This document shows, piece after piece, positions 18,960-27,240 of a stretch of DNA of 64,000 bases. Below the pieces are notes generated by a model. That model was not told the origin of the DNA, did not search any database, and saw only the letters and a program-made list of their open reading frames with translations. The stretch is taken from positions 1,860,001-1,924,000 of the forward strand of contig CBDDIP010000002.1 of NCBI GenBank assembly GCA_965229005.1, in the 5' to 3' direction. Numbering within the stretch: the stretch's first letter is position 1; each line of letters opens with the position of its first letter. The DNA is from CBDDIP01 sp965229005. GTDB lineage: Bacteria; Actinomycetota; Acidimicrobiia; Acidimicrobiales; Ilumatobacteraceae. A program made the translations under genes and the position numbers.

Positions 18960-20839
18960 CGCAGAGCCCTGAGGCGCTCCAGCAATGCTGACGTGCGGGC
19001 CAGCTCGTGGCGTCTTCCAGAATCGTCGCGGGCGATCGCCTCCAGTCGCGAGAACTCGTCGGCCTGATCTCCGAAGTAGCGCCTGTGTTCGCCCTGGATC
19101 GTCGTACGCAGGCTGGCAGCCCAAGCGAGCGCGGCGGATCGCGCGACCTGCTCTGCTTTCGCCCGGCGGCTTGAGAGGACTGCCGCCGCCGCCGAGCGAC
19201 CGTCCGCGGTCAGACGACTCTTCGTCGCGATTCCGCCGACGGCACCGCCGGTCAGTGCACCGACGACTCCCCCGATGGCGAATCCTGCGATCCAACCGAC
19301 TGGGCCAGCAGCGAGCAGCGCAACGCCGACACCTCCGGCGATGGACCCGCCGATCAGGCCCCCGCCGACTGCAGTCAGGCTCGCGGTGGAGCCGACTGTT
19401 GCCCAGTCAGTGGTGCGAACCATGGCCGATCCGAGACCGTCATGGTCGGCCAGCGCTGAGAGATCCAGAGTGACTCGTCCGGCGACGTCGAGCCGCTCTG
19501 TCACGCCGAAGCTGTCGTAGATGGCTCGCCGCGCTCGCTGCTCAGCGATCGCTGTCTCTTGCCCGAACAACGTCGACGACCTGGCGGCAGCAGTCTCCAC
19601 TTGAAGTCGAAGCCGATGCTCGACACGTTCGAGGTCGCCGATGGTGACGGCCTTCTCGACCGAAGCTCGCGCGATGGCGAATGGCTCTGCGACAAGTCCT
19701 GCGAGCGAGTCCCCGAGCCGGTGCGCAGCCTCGTCCACACCATCGACCACATCGTGAAGAGCCGCCCGCGAAGACTCGAGTCGTCGCTTGCTCGTCGCTC
19801 GGAACGACTCGATCACGTGAGGGTTCGCGAGCATTCGCTCCCGCTCGAGGAGCAGGTCGCTGTTCAGGTCGACGGCCGTCTGGATGCGCCTCGCCGCAGC
19901 GCCGAGGGTCCACGGCAGAGCCTCCTGCGACAAGAACCTCTCGAGGTCGTTGCGAAGGGCCAGGACGCCCGATGCCTCGTACCCATTCGAGTCGGCCTGC
20001 TCCATCGATGTCAGACCCGCCTTCGCGTTGACCTGATAGACGTGAACGGCCTCCGGTGCATTCGGGAGGTCCGAACCCTCGGCAACTGTCGACTCGATGA
20101 ACTCGCTGATCTCCGCTCGTACCTCGCCGTCTGCCCATTGATCCGGGTAGAAGTTGCAAACCAAGAACACCTTGTCGATGCCACGGGCGCCGAGCGTACG
20201 AAGCAGACGGATCTCCTCGCCGGCCGGGCCAGGCGGACTCCCGAACACGAACACGGCAGCGGCCACTCGATCGAGTTCCGCCAAGGTCACCTGTTCGTAG
20301 TCGTCGATCATCGATGGATCGTCGAGTCCAGGCGTGTCGACGACGCGAAGCCCGACGGGTAGCCACTCGATCGGGAGCTGTTGAACGACGCGTACGACCT
20401 TCCGACGGCCTTGACTTCTCCGGTAGCGCTGCGTGGCCATCTCGGCTGCAGCGGTCGCGTCGTCGATGTCCTCGGAAGTCCCATCGTCGAACAGCACGAT
20501 TGAACGACGAGGCCCGCTTTCGACCCACACGGGGACTGCGGTCTCAGGCGTCACCCGCATCGAACTCACGACTTCTCCGACGACGGCGTTGAGCAGCGTG
20601 CTCTTGCCGCGCTTGATGTTGCCGAACACACCGATCTCGATCGTCGATGAGTTGAGGCGACGTCGCGCGTCGTTGATCGCGACGACAACGGCCGAGTCAT
20701 CTGCCGGGCTGGGCGCCGCGCCAGCGAGGACTTCGAATTCGGAACGGGATGCCAAGGTGTCGTGCCAGATTCCCTCGAGAGAGTCGCAGACCTGAATCAG
20801 CCGCGCTCGCTCGACTTCGAACTCGTCGAATGTTTGCAA
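18956..20839 (-). CDS. dynamin-like GTPase, first of a tandem pair
   Basis: This 627-aa dynamin-superfamily GTPase has G1 GNIKRGKST at 73-81, a switch threonine region near 97-101 (VTPETAVPV), G3 DTPGLDD at 168-174 and CNFYPDQ (about 228-234) in the G4 position. A helical stalk is followed at about 480-530 by a glycine-zipper hydrophobic stretch (GGGLIGGSIAGG, GGVVGALTGGAVGG), which may insert into membrane. The likely start is TTG 20839, with GGTGGGA just upstream, because no ATG or GTG precedes the conserved N-terminal helix. The stop overlaps the GTG start of the second dynamin (GTGA). Paired bacterial dynamins often work as hetero-oligomers in membrane remodelling or phage tolerance, so a paired function is likely. 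Confidence 0.83.
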   Translation of the reverse strand: MQTFDEFEVERARLIQVCDSLEGIWHDTLASRSEFEVLAGAAPSPADDSAVVVAINDARRRLNSSTIEIGVFGNIKRGKSTLLNAVVGEVVSSMRVTPETAVPVWVESGPRRSIVLFDDGTSEDIDDATAAAEMATQRYRRSQGRRKVVRVVQQLPIEWLPVGLRVVDTPGLDDPSMIDDYEQVTLAELDRVAAAVFVFGSPPGPAGEEIRLLRTLGARGIDKVFLVCNFYPDQWADGEVRAEISEFIESTVAEGSDLPNAPEAVHVYQVNAKAGLTSMEQADSNGYEASGVLALRNDLERFLSQEALPWTLGAAARRIQTAVDLNSDLLLERERMLANPHVIESFRATSKRRLESSRAALHDVVDGVDEAAHRLGDSLAGLVAEPFAIARASVEKAVTIGDLERVEHRLRLQVETAAARSSTLFGQETAIAEQRARRAIYDSFGVTERLDVAGRVTLDLSALADHDGLGSAMVRTTDWATVGSTASLTAVGGGLIGGSIAGGVGVALLAAGPVGWIAGFAIGGVVGALTGGAVGGIATKSRLTADGRSAAAAVLSSRRAKAEQVARSAALAWAASLRTTIQGEHRRYFGDQADEFSRLEAIARDDSGRRHELARTSALLERLRALR

Positions 20840-20871
20840 AAGGTCCCACCCCCGTCTCGCCCGTGGCCGAA

Positions 20872-20877
20872 ACTATA
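20872..20877 (-). promoter_or_regulatory. candidate -10 element upstream of the dynamin pair
   Basis: On the minus strand TATAGT (inside TTATAGTTT) lies in the 55-nt gap before the first dynamin start, 32 nt upstream of the TTG. It is the only AT-rich patch in the gap. It suggests the GTPase pair can also be transcribed separately from the upstream cassette genes. No clear -35 is seen. Confidence 0.3.
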
Positions 20878-20886
20878 AGTGCATCT

Positions 20887-20906
20887 CGGCGGGCCTATTC
20901 CCGCCG
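20887..20906 (-). terminator. weak hairpin over the T5orf172 stop
   Basis: CGGCGGG and CCCGCCG (7-bp perfect arms, 6-nt loop) overlap the stop of the T5orf172-like gene. No T-tract follows, so it is at most an attenuator or mRNA-processing hairpin between the nuclease genes and the dynamin pair. Confidence 0.25.
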
Positions 20907-21473
20907 ACGACGGTGGTGGTGAATCTGCGATCGGATCTCTTCGACTGCGGCGTCGCGAGCTGAGAGTCCCAGGTGGCTGGTGGCGAACCGTACCTGCGCC
21001 GACATCAGCGATTCACGAGGTCGCCCGCCGTCGGCGAAGCCACACGAGCAAGTCGCGCTGAACTGCAGCGGATCTCGAATGCCACCGACTCGCGCCATCC
21101 CGGCGAGCATGTGCGTGCCTGAAGCCAGGCGCCAGTCGTAGAGGTTCGGCAGGTGGTTGTGGAATACGGCGTCGAGGAACTCTTGCCAGCCGGCTGTCGC
21201 GAGGTCTCGAACGTCGAACCACTCACCTCGAACGTGCCGGTCTTGCAGGCGACGATGAATCAGCCACTCTCGCCAGCGCACCTCTGTGAGTGGGAGTGGA
21301 AGGCGATGGAGCACTTCCAACTGACGCCAGTTGCCTGCAGACAGTCCCGGCCTGCCCGACGACGAGACCGGGCCCGTGTGCATACCGATCTTGACGTAGC
21401 CCTGGGGCTCCTCGCGCTCGCCGATGACATACAGGTGTGAGTCGTGAGGCGGCTGGATCTGGTCTCTGCTCAC
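20895..21473 (-). CDS. T5orf172/GIY-YIG-like protein
   Basis: This 192-aa protein has in its N-terminal half the pattern SHLYVIGER...GYVKIGMHTGP...GLSAGN...LEVLHRLPL...REWLIHRRL...VRGEWFDV. That is the T5orf172/MUG113 branch of the GIY-YIG nuclease superfamily (LYVI...VKIG, then R, E and EWF). The C-terminal half (from about 110) includes HMLAGMARVGG and a Cys pair in CSCGFADGG, which I do not recognise. The GTG at 21473 shares GTGA with the upstream stop. An ATG at 21521 would overlap the upstream gene by 52 nt and is less likely. Such domains occur in mobile and defence genes. Nuclease activity is not assured, since many T5orf172 proteins lack a full catalytic set. Confidence 0.68.
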   Translation of the reverse strand: MSRDQIQPPHDSHLYVIGEREEPQGYVKIGMHTGPVSSSGRPGLSAGNWRQLEVLHRLPLPLTEVRWREWLIHRRLQDRHVRGEWFDVRDLATAGWQEFLDAVFHNHLPNLYDWRLASGTHMLAGMARVGGIRDPLQFSATCSCGFADGGRPRESLMSAQVRFATSHLGLSARDAAVEEIRSQIHHHRRRRE

Positions 21474-22402
21474 CTCGACACCGACAGCGTTGTGTCGGGC
21501 GACCAACCAGAGAACAGCCAACCGAGTGCACGTGCGCTCACGACGACGCGGTCTTTCGGTTTCGTCGCCATCTGCTTCCGGTAGGCGGCCTCGAGATCGG
21601 CGACGGCAGTCGGGTGGTCAGCCCACTCGAGCTCTCCGTAGCCCGTCGGAGCGATGGGCTCGTCTGCGCCAGCTGGGAGGAAGCCGTAGAGATCGAACGA
21701 GCGACGCCGAAGTGCGTCGACGACCTCGGGGTGGTTTCGGCCGTCGGTCGTCTTGGCGAGGAACGCCGGCGTCGCGCAGAGGTTCCACAGTGCGGTGTAG
21801 CTCGACCTGTCGCGGCTCGCCTGCCAGATGTGGTTGAACTGCATGTCTCGACCCCGCCCGATGCCCGCCGCCCAGAGGAACGCCGCGATCGCCGACAGGT
21901 TGTCATCGAACATGACGTCGACGTCGTTCAGCCGACCATGTGATCCGACAGCTTCCCGGGTGAGTCCGTCTCGTCGCACCGTCGCGAAGACCGGCTGGCC
22001 ATTGGTCTGCGCAACGACCGCTGGAGCGAGCATGATCGTGTGTGCGGCCACTGCGTGCATCGTCGAGGGATAGCCCGCACGCTTCAGCACCTCAGCCAGT
22101 TGCGCGACTCCATCCGGCGCCGAGCCTGTGCGGCCCGCTTGTGGCCTCGTCTCAGGAGAACCAGGCACGAAGGTGACGGCGCCGGCCTTCACATCGACGG
22201 CATGAACGATCCATCCAGCTGTGATCCAAGCGGCGGCGTGCACCTGCCGGGGGTTGACCGTATTGCCCCACCAGGTTCGATTCGAGCGCGCCGAAGCGGG
22301 GAGCCCTGCGACGATCCCGTCGAGGTCCTCGAACGTCATCGATACCGCCGCCGGTGGTGTCGCCTTCAGGAGGCGTGTGAGCCCGTCGTACTTGCCTGCC
22401 AT
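21470..22402 (-). CDS. DUF7662-domain protein with HNH-like C-terminal part
   Basis: This 310-aa protein starts at ATG 22402. The N-terminal 75 residues (MAGKYDGLTRLL, VSMTFEDLDGIVAGLPASAR, TWWGNTV, AAWITAGWIVHAVD) match the small DUF7662 domain common in restriction-like and DNA-binding proteins. The C-terminal part contains DDNLSAIAAFLWAAG, QFNHIWQASRD, SYTALWNLCATPAFLAKTTDG and RSFDLYGFLPAG. An N-H motif followed by an N-L-x-x-x-P-x-F-L segment looks like a degenerate HNH nuclease core or a related domain. I cannot assign it to a named family. It is coupled to the next gene by a GTGA overlap and lies 64 nt after the nuclease gene. Confidence 0.6.
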   Translation of the reverse strand: MAGKYDGLTRLLKATPPAAVSMTFEDLDGIVAGLPASARSNRTWWGNTVNPRQVHAAAWITAGWIVHAVDVKAGAVTFVPGSPETRPQAGRTGSAPDGVAQLAEVLKRAGYPSTMHAVAAHTIMLAPAVVAQTNGQPVFATVRRDGLTREAVGSHGRLNDVDVMFDDNLSAIAAFLWAAGIGRGRDMQFNHIWQASRDRSSYTALWNLCATPAFLAKTTDGRNHPEVVDALRRRSFDLYGFLPAGADEPIAPTGYGELEWADHPTAVADLEAAYRKQMATKPKDRVVVSARALGWLFSGWSPDTTLSVSR

Positions 22403-22466
22403 GAACGAACGATACGGCGGTTCGATGGATCGACGGGTACCGAAGGTCGCGCTGCGCGTCTGGCGC

Positions 22467-23411
22467 TCATCGCTTCGTGACTGGAGTGAGATCGAGGTAG
22501 CGCTGGGTAAACGCACGTGCCCAGTCAGCCAAGGCAGGGTGGGCTCGAGCGGCGTCCACGATCGATTCGATGCTCGCCGAGCGAAGGTGATCGTCTGGCG
22601 CGAGGAGCTGCGCGCGCACGATTCGGACACCGGCTTCGGCGGCAGGATCGGCGGCGAGTGCCACGACGACAACGTGCCCTGGAATCTGCTCGTCGTCGGC
22701 GTGAACGAGCGACAGGAGCAGATTGCGGAAGAGCTGGCTTGCCTTGGGCGACAGAAGGTCAGTGCTGAGCGGCTTCTTGAACACGCGGAGCTGCGCTGCC
22801 AGCCGGCGGTACTTGTCTCGCTTCTCCTCGCCGAGGCCAAGGTCGTCGGAGAAGGGTTCGGTGTACTTCGTCTCGATCCCGAGGAACCCTCGAGCTCCGG
22901 CGGGGGTTCGATACTCGACGTACGCATCGAAGGCAGTGCGATCGTTGAGGACGGCAGTCGCTCGGTCTGGTGCTCGCTCGATCTCGATGAGGTCTATTTG
23001 TTCGATCGGAAGGCCGGTGGCTGCGGCGAGAACCAACGCCGCGGCCGCCGGATGGAGCTTGAGCATTCCGAAGAGGTTGACGCAGAGCGGTTGACTGGAG
23101 AGGAGGTTCCGCATCAGGCGGTCCTCGACGAAGGTGCCTCGGTTCTCCGCGAGCCGATCGAGCGCGATTTTCGCGAGCCGCCGATCGCGCAAGAAGTTGA
23201 GCGACGGATCCTCCTGAACGGCGGCCGCCGGGAGGAGACTCCCGATCGGGCGGCCTCCAGTGTCGAGACCAGCGTTCAATCCGAGCACCGTCTGGCGGTA
23301 CCACGACTGGAGCCGTCGGTACCGCGCTCGTCGCGCTGGATCGCTCCGGACGTCAAAGATCGAGTCGTCCCAGTTGTGCGTGATCTCGGTCATCTGTGGC
23401 CGTGAGTTCAT
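22467..23411 (-). CDS. PD-(D/E)XK-type putative restriction endonuclease (PGN_0703-like)
   Basis: About 314 aa are encoded from ATG 23411. ATG 23393 is an alternative 6 codons later, and neither has a strong Shine-Dalgarno sequence. The probable catalytic set is D in AFDAYVEYRT (about residue 158) and E-x-K in FLGIETKYTEPFS (about 176-180), followed by KYRRLAAQLRVF. This D...ExK arrangement with the downstream K-Y-x-x-L is that of the PGN_0703-type putative restriction endonucleases. The N-terminus (DDSIFDVRSDPARRARYRRLQSWYRQTVLG) matches the same family. It lies 28 nt after the small Cys/His gene and 64 nt before the DUF7662 gene, as part of the minus-strand cassette. Target specificity is unknown. 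Confidence 0.72.
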   Translation of the reverse strand: MNSRPQMTEITHNWDDSIFDVRSDPARRARYRRLQSWYRQTVLGLNAGLDTGGRPIGSLLPAAAVQEDPSLNFLRDRRLAKIALDRLAENRGTFVEDRLMRNLLSSQPLCVNLFGMLKLHPAAAALVLAAATGLPIEQIDLIEIERAPDRATAVLNDRTAFDAYVEYRTPAGARGFLGIETKYTEPFSDDLGLGEEKRDKYRRLAAQLRVFKKPLSTDLLSPKASQLFRNLLLSLVHADDEQIPGHVVVVALAADPAAEAGVRIVRAQLLAPDDHLRSASIESIVDAARAHPALADWARAFTQRYLDLTPVTKR

Positions 23412-23439
23412 ATCTGTCTGCGTCGCTGTTGCGTCCGGA

Positions 23440-23793
23440 TCACGTTCGGTGCCGCTGTAGGCGGAGCTCGTAACCGGTCGCCCTGCCGGCTGCGGTCTGC
23501 GCATTGCCACCGCTGGAACCGGCCCAGACCCAGGCCGACACCACGTCGGCCCATTCGGTCTCTTTTATGGCCCGGTTGATCTCATCGCGGGCGAAGGATG
23601 CGTCCTCGATGCTGCTGAGCTCGATGTCGATGCTTGTCGGAGCGTCGTCCGTCGCACCTGCCAGCAGCGGGGCCATGTCCAACGCGCGCTTGACGATGAC
23701 TCCGATGATCGCTCCAGGATTCGGCTGCGGGCCCGCAAGGCATTCCACGCAGTACGAGTGGTGTTCGCCGTGGTTGCACCGGTTCTCACTCAT
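23440..23793 (-). CDS. small Cys/His-motif protein heading the cassette
   Basis: This is a 117-aa protein. Near its N-terminus is CNHGEHHSYCVEC (residues 6-18), a pattern seen in short zinc-knuckle headers. A helical segment follows (GAIIGVIVKRALDMAPLL), then acidic and polar sequence (SIDIELSSIEDASFARDEINRAIKETEWADVV). I do not recognise a family. It is the first gene of the minus-strand cassette, 28 nt upstream of the PD-(D/E)XK-like gene and divergent from the EcsC-like gene. The 108-nt divergent gap (23794-23901) must hold promoters for both directions, though I see no convincing -35/-10 pair in it. Confidence 0.6.
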   Translation of the reverse strand: MSENRCNHGEHHSYCVECLAGPQPNPGAIIGVIVKRALDMAPLLAGATDDAPTSIDIELSSIEDASFARDEINRAIKETEWADVVSAWVWAGSSGGNAQTAAGRATGYELRLQRHRT

Positions 23794-23901
23794 CGGTCGA
23801 CCCTAGTTCGAGCTTCGAGAGCACGATGTCGCGGATCTCGAACCCCCGTTCCGGCTGCGCAGGCGGCCGAGGATCTCGTCGTCGCCCCGGCCGATCCCTA
23901 G

Positions 23902-24642
23902 ATGCAATACGTTTCCCTCATGCCATCGAACTCGAATGTTGCCAGCGGACTGGTCGCCGCCGTCCAGGGCGCCTCGAGCAGCGCGGCGCAAAAGGTGGGA
24001 AAGGTTGTCCTCACATCGGTGGACAATGCGATCGAGGATCGGTGGAGTGCAGCGCAGGCGCGCGCGGAGCGGCTGACGGGCGACACTGTCGGCGTCAAGA
24101 TCAAGGGATTGTCGAAGCTGTACGCCCAAGAAATGGGGACCGTGGGTGCGGTGACTGGCGCCGCTGCGACAGTGCCGTCCTTCGGCACCGCAGCCGCCCT
24201 CTCTGCGGGAGTGGCAGAATTCGGGTGGTTCACCGTCCGCGCCTCAGAGCTGATTCTCACGATCGCTGCTGTGCACGGACACACGAAGTCGACGGTGGAG
24301 GAGCGTCGAGCTTGGATCCTCTCGATCCTTGTCTTCGGCGACGGTGCTGCGGCAGGCTTCACCAAGCTGGCCGGAGAAGTCGGCAAGGGACTTGGGACGA
24401 AGGCGACGACCCGCTTGCCGATTTCAATGATCCGCTCGATCAACTCGTCACTGGGCCGCACGATTCTCACCAAGTACGGCAAGAAGCGCGGTGTGATCGC
24501 TTTGGGAACGGCGCTTCCATTTGGAATCGGTGCCGTCATCGGTGGTACCGCTAACTACGCAGGGGTGCGCCTTCTCGCCCGTCATGCCAACAAGTTCTTC
24601 ACGAACCTTCCGTATGAGAAGGTCCTGTCGAGTCCAGCCTGA
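23902..24642 (+). CDS. EcsC-family-like protein
   Basis: This 246-aa protein resembles the EcsC family: alternating glycine/alanine-rich amphipathic helices (VGAVTGAAATVPSFGTAAALSAG), then SELILTIAAVHGHTKSTVEERRAWILSILVFGDGAA, and a C-terminal GTALPFGIGAVIGGTANYAGV. EcsC-like proteins are poorly understood and are thought to associate with membranes through such helices. The ATG at 23902 is used; ATG 23920 is an alternative. The gene is divergent from the nuclease-dynamin cassette and shares its intergenic region, so it may be part of the same accessory module. A hairpin follows 49 nt after the stop. Confidence 0.62.
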   Translation: MQYVSLMPSNSNVASGLVAAVQGASSSAAQKVGKVVLTSVDNAIEDRWSAAQARAERLTGDTVGVKIKGLSKLYAQEMGTVGAVTGAAATVPSFGTAAALSAGVAEFGWFTVRASELILTIAAVHGHTKSTVEERRAWILSILVFGDGAAAGFTKLAGEVGKGLGTKATTRLPISMIRSINSSLGRTILTKYGKKRGVIALGTALPFGIGAVIGGTANYAGVRLLARHANKFFTNLPYEKVLSSPA

Positions 24643-24691
24643 CCCCCCGAGCTCCGAGAGCGGGATTCGGCACGAGCGGTCGGCACCACCT

Positions 24692-24712
24692 CACCGGGCA
24701 CCGCGCCCGGTG
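24692..24712 (+). terminator. hairpin after the EcsC-like gene
   Basis: CACCGGGC and GCCCGGTG form an 8-bp perfect stem with a 5-nt loop, followed by CCTTTGG. The T-run is short, so terminator strength is uncertain. Confidence 0.45.
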
Positions 24713-24732
24713 CCTTTGGTGACGCAGCATCT

Positions 24733-24749
24733 ACTTTCGAATTGAAAGT
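24733..24749. promoter_or_regulatory. 17-bp palindrome upstream of the GGDEF/EAL gene
   Basis: ACTTTC-GAATT-GAAAGT is a perfect inverted repeat and the most AT-rich patch of the 240-nt gap. It lies 134 nt upstream of the chosen start of the GGDEF/EAL gene and could be an operator. No regulator is identified. Confidence 0.25.
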
Positions 24750-24882
24750 GCGCCCATCACTTCGTCGTTCCTTTGGGCACTTCGTCGGCGAGGATCTCAC
24801 CCTTCGTGCCCGTACGGTGGCAGTACGTAGTCGGTATCGAACGCCTTGGCGTCCGTTCATCCCGACGTGCGAGGAGCTACTG

Positions 24883-27030
24883 GTGTCGACGGGACCCGTT
24901 ACTGCAGACGCTTCGGCGCGCTCCGGAACCAGACGAGAGCGAAGCCTCGGCACGCGCTGGAACCACTCGATCGTGCTCTTCACGCTGATCGTCACCATCG
25001 GTGGGTTGGTCAACTTCGTCGGCGGGCGGTTGCTGCTCGAGTCGTTCCGCACCTCCGCGGTCCTCGTCGAGCGGGAGAGCACCACCAGCGCCGAGTTGCG
25101 CAACAACATCGTCACCGACGCGATCGTCGTCTCTGCCGCAGCCTCCGAGAGCCAGCAGCGTCAACTGCTCGCACTCGACGCATCCATCCGCGCCGGTTAC
25201 GCCGCTTTGCTCGACAGCGAGAACACACCCGCGGCGCGCGCTCTGCTCGAGGAGTCCCTCGCCGAGTGGCGCCTGATGATCTTCGAGGCACCCCCGTCGG
25301 CATCGGCCGAAACCCGCGGCGCATCTGTTGCGAAGCACGCGCAGGCCATCCTCGCCAAGCTCGATCAGGCCGGCGCCGCCAGCCGCGCCGACGTGCGCGA
25401 CCAGCTCGACGCCGACACCAACCGCGAGCGCATCGCCGTCGCCGCGCTGTTCATCCTCCAAGTGATCGCCATCGCCTTCGCCGTGCGCATGGGACGGCGC
25501 ATGCGCCGCGAGGTGCTGCTGCCCATCGCCAGTCTGCGCGACTCGGCCAACCACCTCGCCGCCGGCGAGCTGAACCACCGCGTCGTCGTCGACCGCACCG
25601 ACGAGCTCGGCGAACTGGGCACCAGCTTCAACGCCATGGCCGACGCCATTGCCGGCAGCCAACGCCACCTGAGCCAGGCCGCCAACACCGACTCGCTCAC
25701 CGGGCTCGCCAACCGCGCCGCGTTCGGCATCCGCCTCGACGCCGCGCTCAACCGGCCTGAGCGACGCAGCGGCGACCAAGCCGTGCTGTTCGCCGACCTC
25801 GACGACTTCAAGGACGTCAACGACATCCTCGGCCACGCCGCCGGCGACGAGCTGCTGCGCGTCGTCGCCCGCCGCCTCAACGAAGTGGTGCGCCCCGGCG
25901 ACGTCGTCGCCCGACTCGGTGGCGACGAGTTCGCCATCCTCCTCGACGACATCGGCGACGGCACGATCGCCACCGAGATCGCCCAGCGGATCATCGCCAA
26001 CCTCGCCTCGCCGATGCTCGTCGGCACCCACCGCGTGCACGTCGGTGTCAGCGTCGGCATGGCCTTCCGCCGCCGCGACTCCACCTCCGACCTGCTGATG
26101 CACGAAGCCGACGTCGCGATGTACGCAGCGAAGGGCAAGGGCAAGAACCGCGTCGAGCGCTACGACCCCGGCTACCGCGCCGTCAGCGACGCCCGCCAGG
26201 CGCTGCGCTCCGACATCGGCGACGCGGTCGGTCGTGGCCAGCTCGTGATCGACTACCAGCCGATCATCGACCTCGAGACCGGCGCGATCGTCGGCCTCGA
26301 AGCGCTCGTCCGCTGGCGCCACCCGGAGCGCGGGTTGCTGCCGCCGTCAGCGTTCATCGACCTTGCCGAGGAGACCGGCGCCATCGTCGGCATCGGCAAG
26401 TGGGTGCTCGACACTGCGGTGCACCAGCTGCGCCGCTGGCAGCGCGCCCACGACCTGCCGAACCTGTGGATGTCGATCAACGTGTCGATGCGCCAGCTCG
26501 AGGGCAAGGACTTCGCCAAGGGCATGACCGACGTGATCGACGCGGTCGGCGTCGACCCGGCCAACATCGTCGTCGAGGTCACCGAGTCCGTCCTCGCCGA
26601 ACCCGGGGGTGCGGCGGCGGCCGCGCTGACCACGTTGCGCGAGCCCGGCATCCGCATCGCCCTCGACGACTTCGGCACCGGCTACTCGTCGATCAACTAC
26701 CTGCGCGAGCTGCCGGTGGACATCCTCAAGATCGACCGCTCGTTCACCATCGACGCCGAAGAGGGGACCGCCGGCAACGCGCTGCTCGAAGCGATCGTCT
26801 CGCTCGGCCACAACCTCGCGCTGGACGTGATCCCCGAAGGCATCGAAGACGTCGAGCAGCTCGACCAGCTGCGAGCGATGGACTGCCGCATCGGCCAGGG
26901 CTACCTGCTCTCCCGCCCGGAGAACGCCGACACCATCGACGGCATGCTCACCGCCCCGTTCCGCGACCCCTTCCTCTTCCCCGAGACCAGCGAAGCCCCC
27001 GCCGAAGCCAACGAGCTCGCCGAGGCCTGA
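24883..27030 (+). CDS. membrane-bound HAMP-GGDEF-EAL cyclic-di-GMP enzyme
   Basis: This 715-aa protein has TM1 (about 27-52), an extracytoplasmic helical sensor of about 130 residues, TM2 (about 183-205) and a HAMP linker. The GGDEF domain has an intact RLGGDEF near 345-351. The EAL domain has GLEALVRW (about 471-478), NVS, VEVTES, DDFGTGYSS, K in ILKIDRSF, and EGIED. Both catalytic cores look complete, so the protein could make or degrade cyclic di-GMP depending on the sensor. The degenerate substrate-binding residues cannot be judged by eye. GTG 24883 was chosen because GAGGAG lies at 24871-24876. An upstream in-frame ATG (24742) adds 47 basic residues with no ribosome site. The high-GC, strongly biased codon use differs from the defence genes to its left. 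Confidence 0.9.
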   Translation: MSTGPVTADASARSGTRRERSLGTRWNHSIVLFTLIVTIGGLVNFVGGRLLLESFRTSAVLVERESTTSAELRNNIVTDAIVVSAAASESQQRQLLALDASIRAGYAALLDSENTPAARALLEESLAEWRLMIFEAPPSASAETRGASVAKHAQAILAKLDQAGAASRADVRDQLDADTNRERIAVAALFILQVIAIAFAVRMGRRMRREVLLPIASLRDSANHLAAGELNHRVVVDRTDELGELGTSFNAMADAIAGSQRHLSQAANTDSLTGLANRAAFGIRLDAALNRPERRSGDQAVLFADLDDFKDVNDILGHAAGDELLRVVARRLNEVVRPGDVVARLGGDEFAILLDDIGDGTIATEIAQRIIANLASPMLVGTHRVHVGVSVGMAFRRRDSTSDLLMHEADVAMYAAKGKGKNRVERYDPGYRAVSDARQALRSDIGDAVGRGQLVIDYQPIIDLETGAIVGLEALVRWRHPERGLLPPSAFIDLAEETGAIVGIGKWVLDTAVHQLRRWQRAHDLPNLWMSINVSMRQLEGKDFAKGMTDVIDAVGVDPANIVVEVTESVLAEPGGAAAAALTTLREPGIRIALDDFGTGYSSINYLRELPVDILKIDRSFTIDAEEGTAGNALLEAIVSLGHNLALDVIPEGIEDVEQLDQLRAMDCRIGQGYLLSRPENADTIDGMLTAPFRDPFLFPETSEAPAEANELAEA

Positions 27031-27088
27031 CGCTTGACGCCTGGGCCTCGATTGGTCCGGCCGATCTGCGAGACGTTTGGGCACCGAT

Positions 27089-27107
27089 CGTTGCGGTAGC
27101 CGCAACG
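27089..27107. repeat. short perfect hairpin
   Basis: CGTTGCGG-TAG-CCGCAACG is an 8-bp perfect stem with a 3-nt loop, 59 nt after the GGDEF/EAL stop, followed by AATTGC. It could be a weak terminator. The rest of the gap 27031-27240 shows no gene I can support. Confidence 0.3.
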
Positions 27108-27240
27108 AATTGCACCCAGAGCTCCGCCGTCCTTCGGCGTAAGCAGCCCGTCGGCGAAGTGACGCCGTCGCTCACCGACACTTCGAGCATCAACTTCGGG
27201 TCGGCAGGCATGGCCGCCGATCGTCGACTCCAAAACGCAA

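Noticed and set aside
18960..19295. Upstream extension of the second dynamin frame to 19295
   Set aside because: It lies inside the first dynamin gene, is Arg-rich and not domain-like; the GTGA overlap at 18956-18959 gives a better start.
24877..26322. Long minus-strand frame over the GGDEF/EAL gene
   Set aside because: Its translation is low-complexity Val/Asp/Gly-rich sequence mirroring biased codons of the true gene; no domain.
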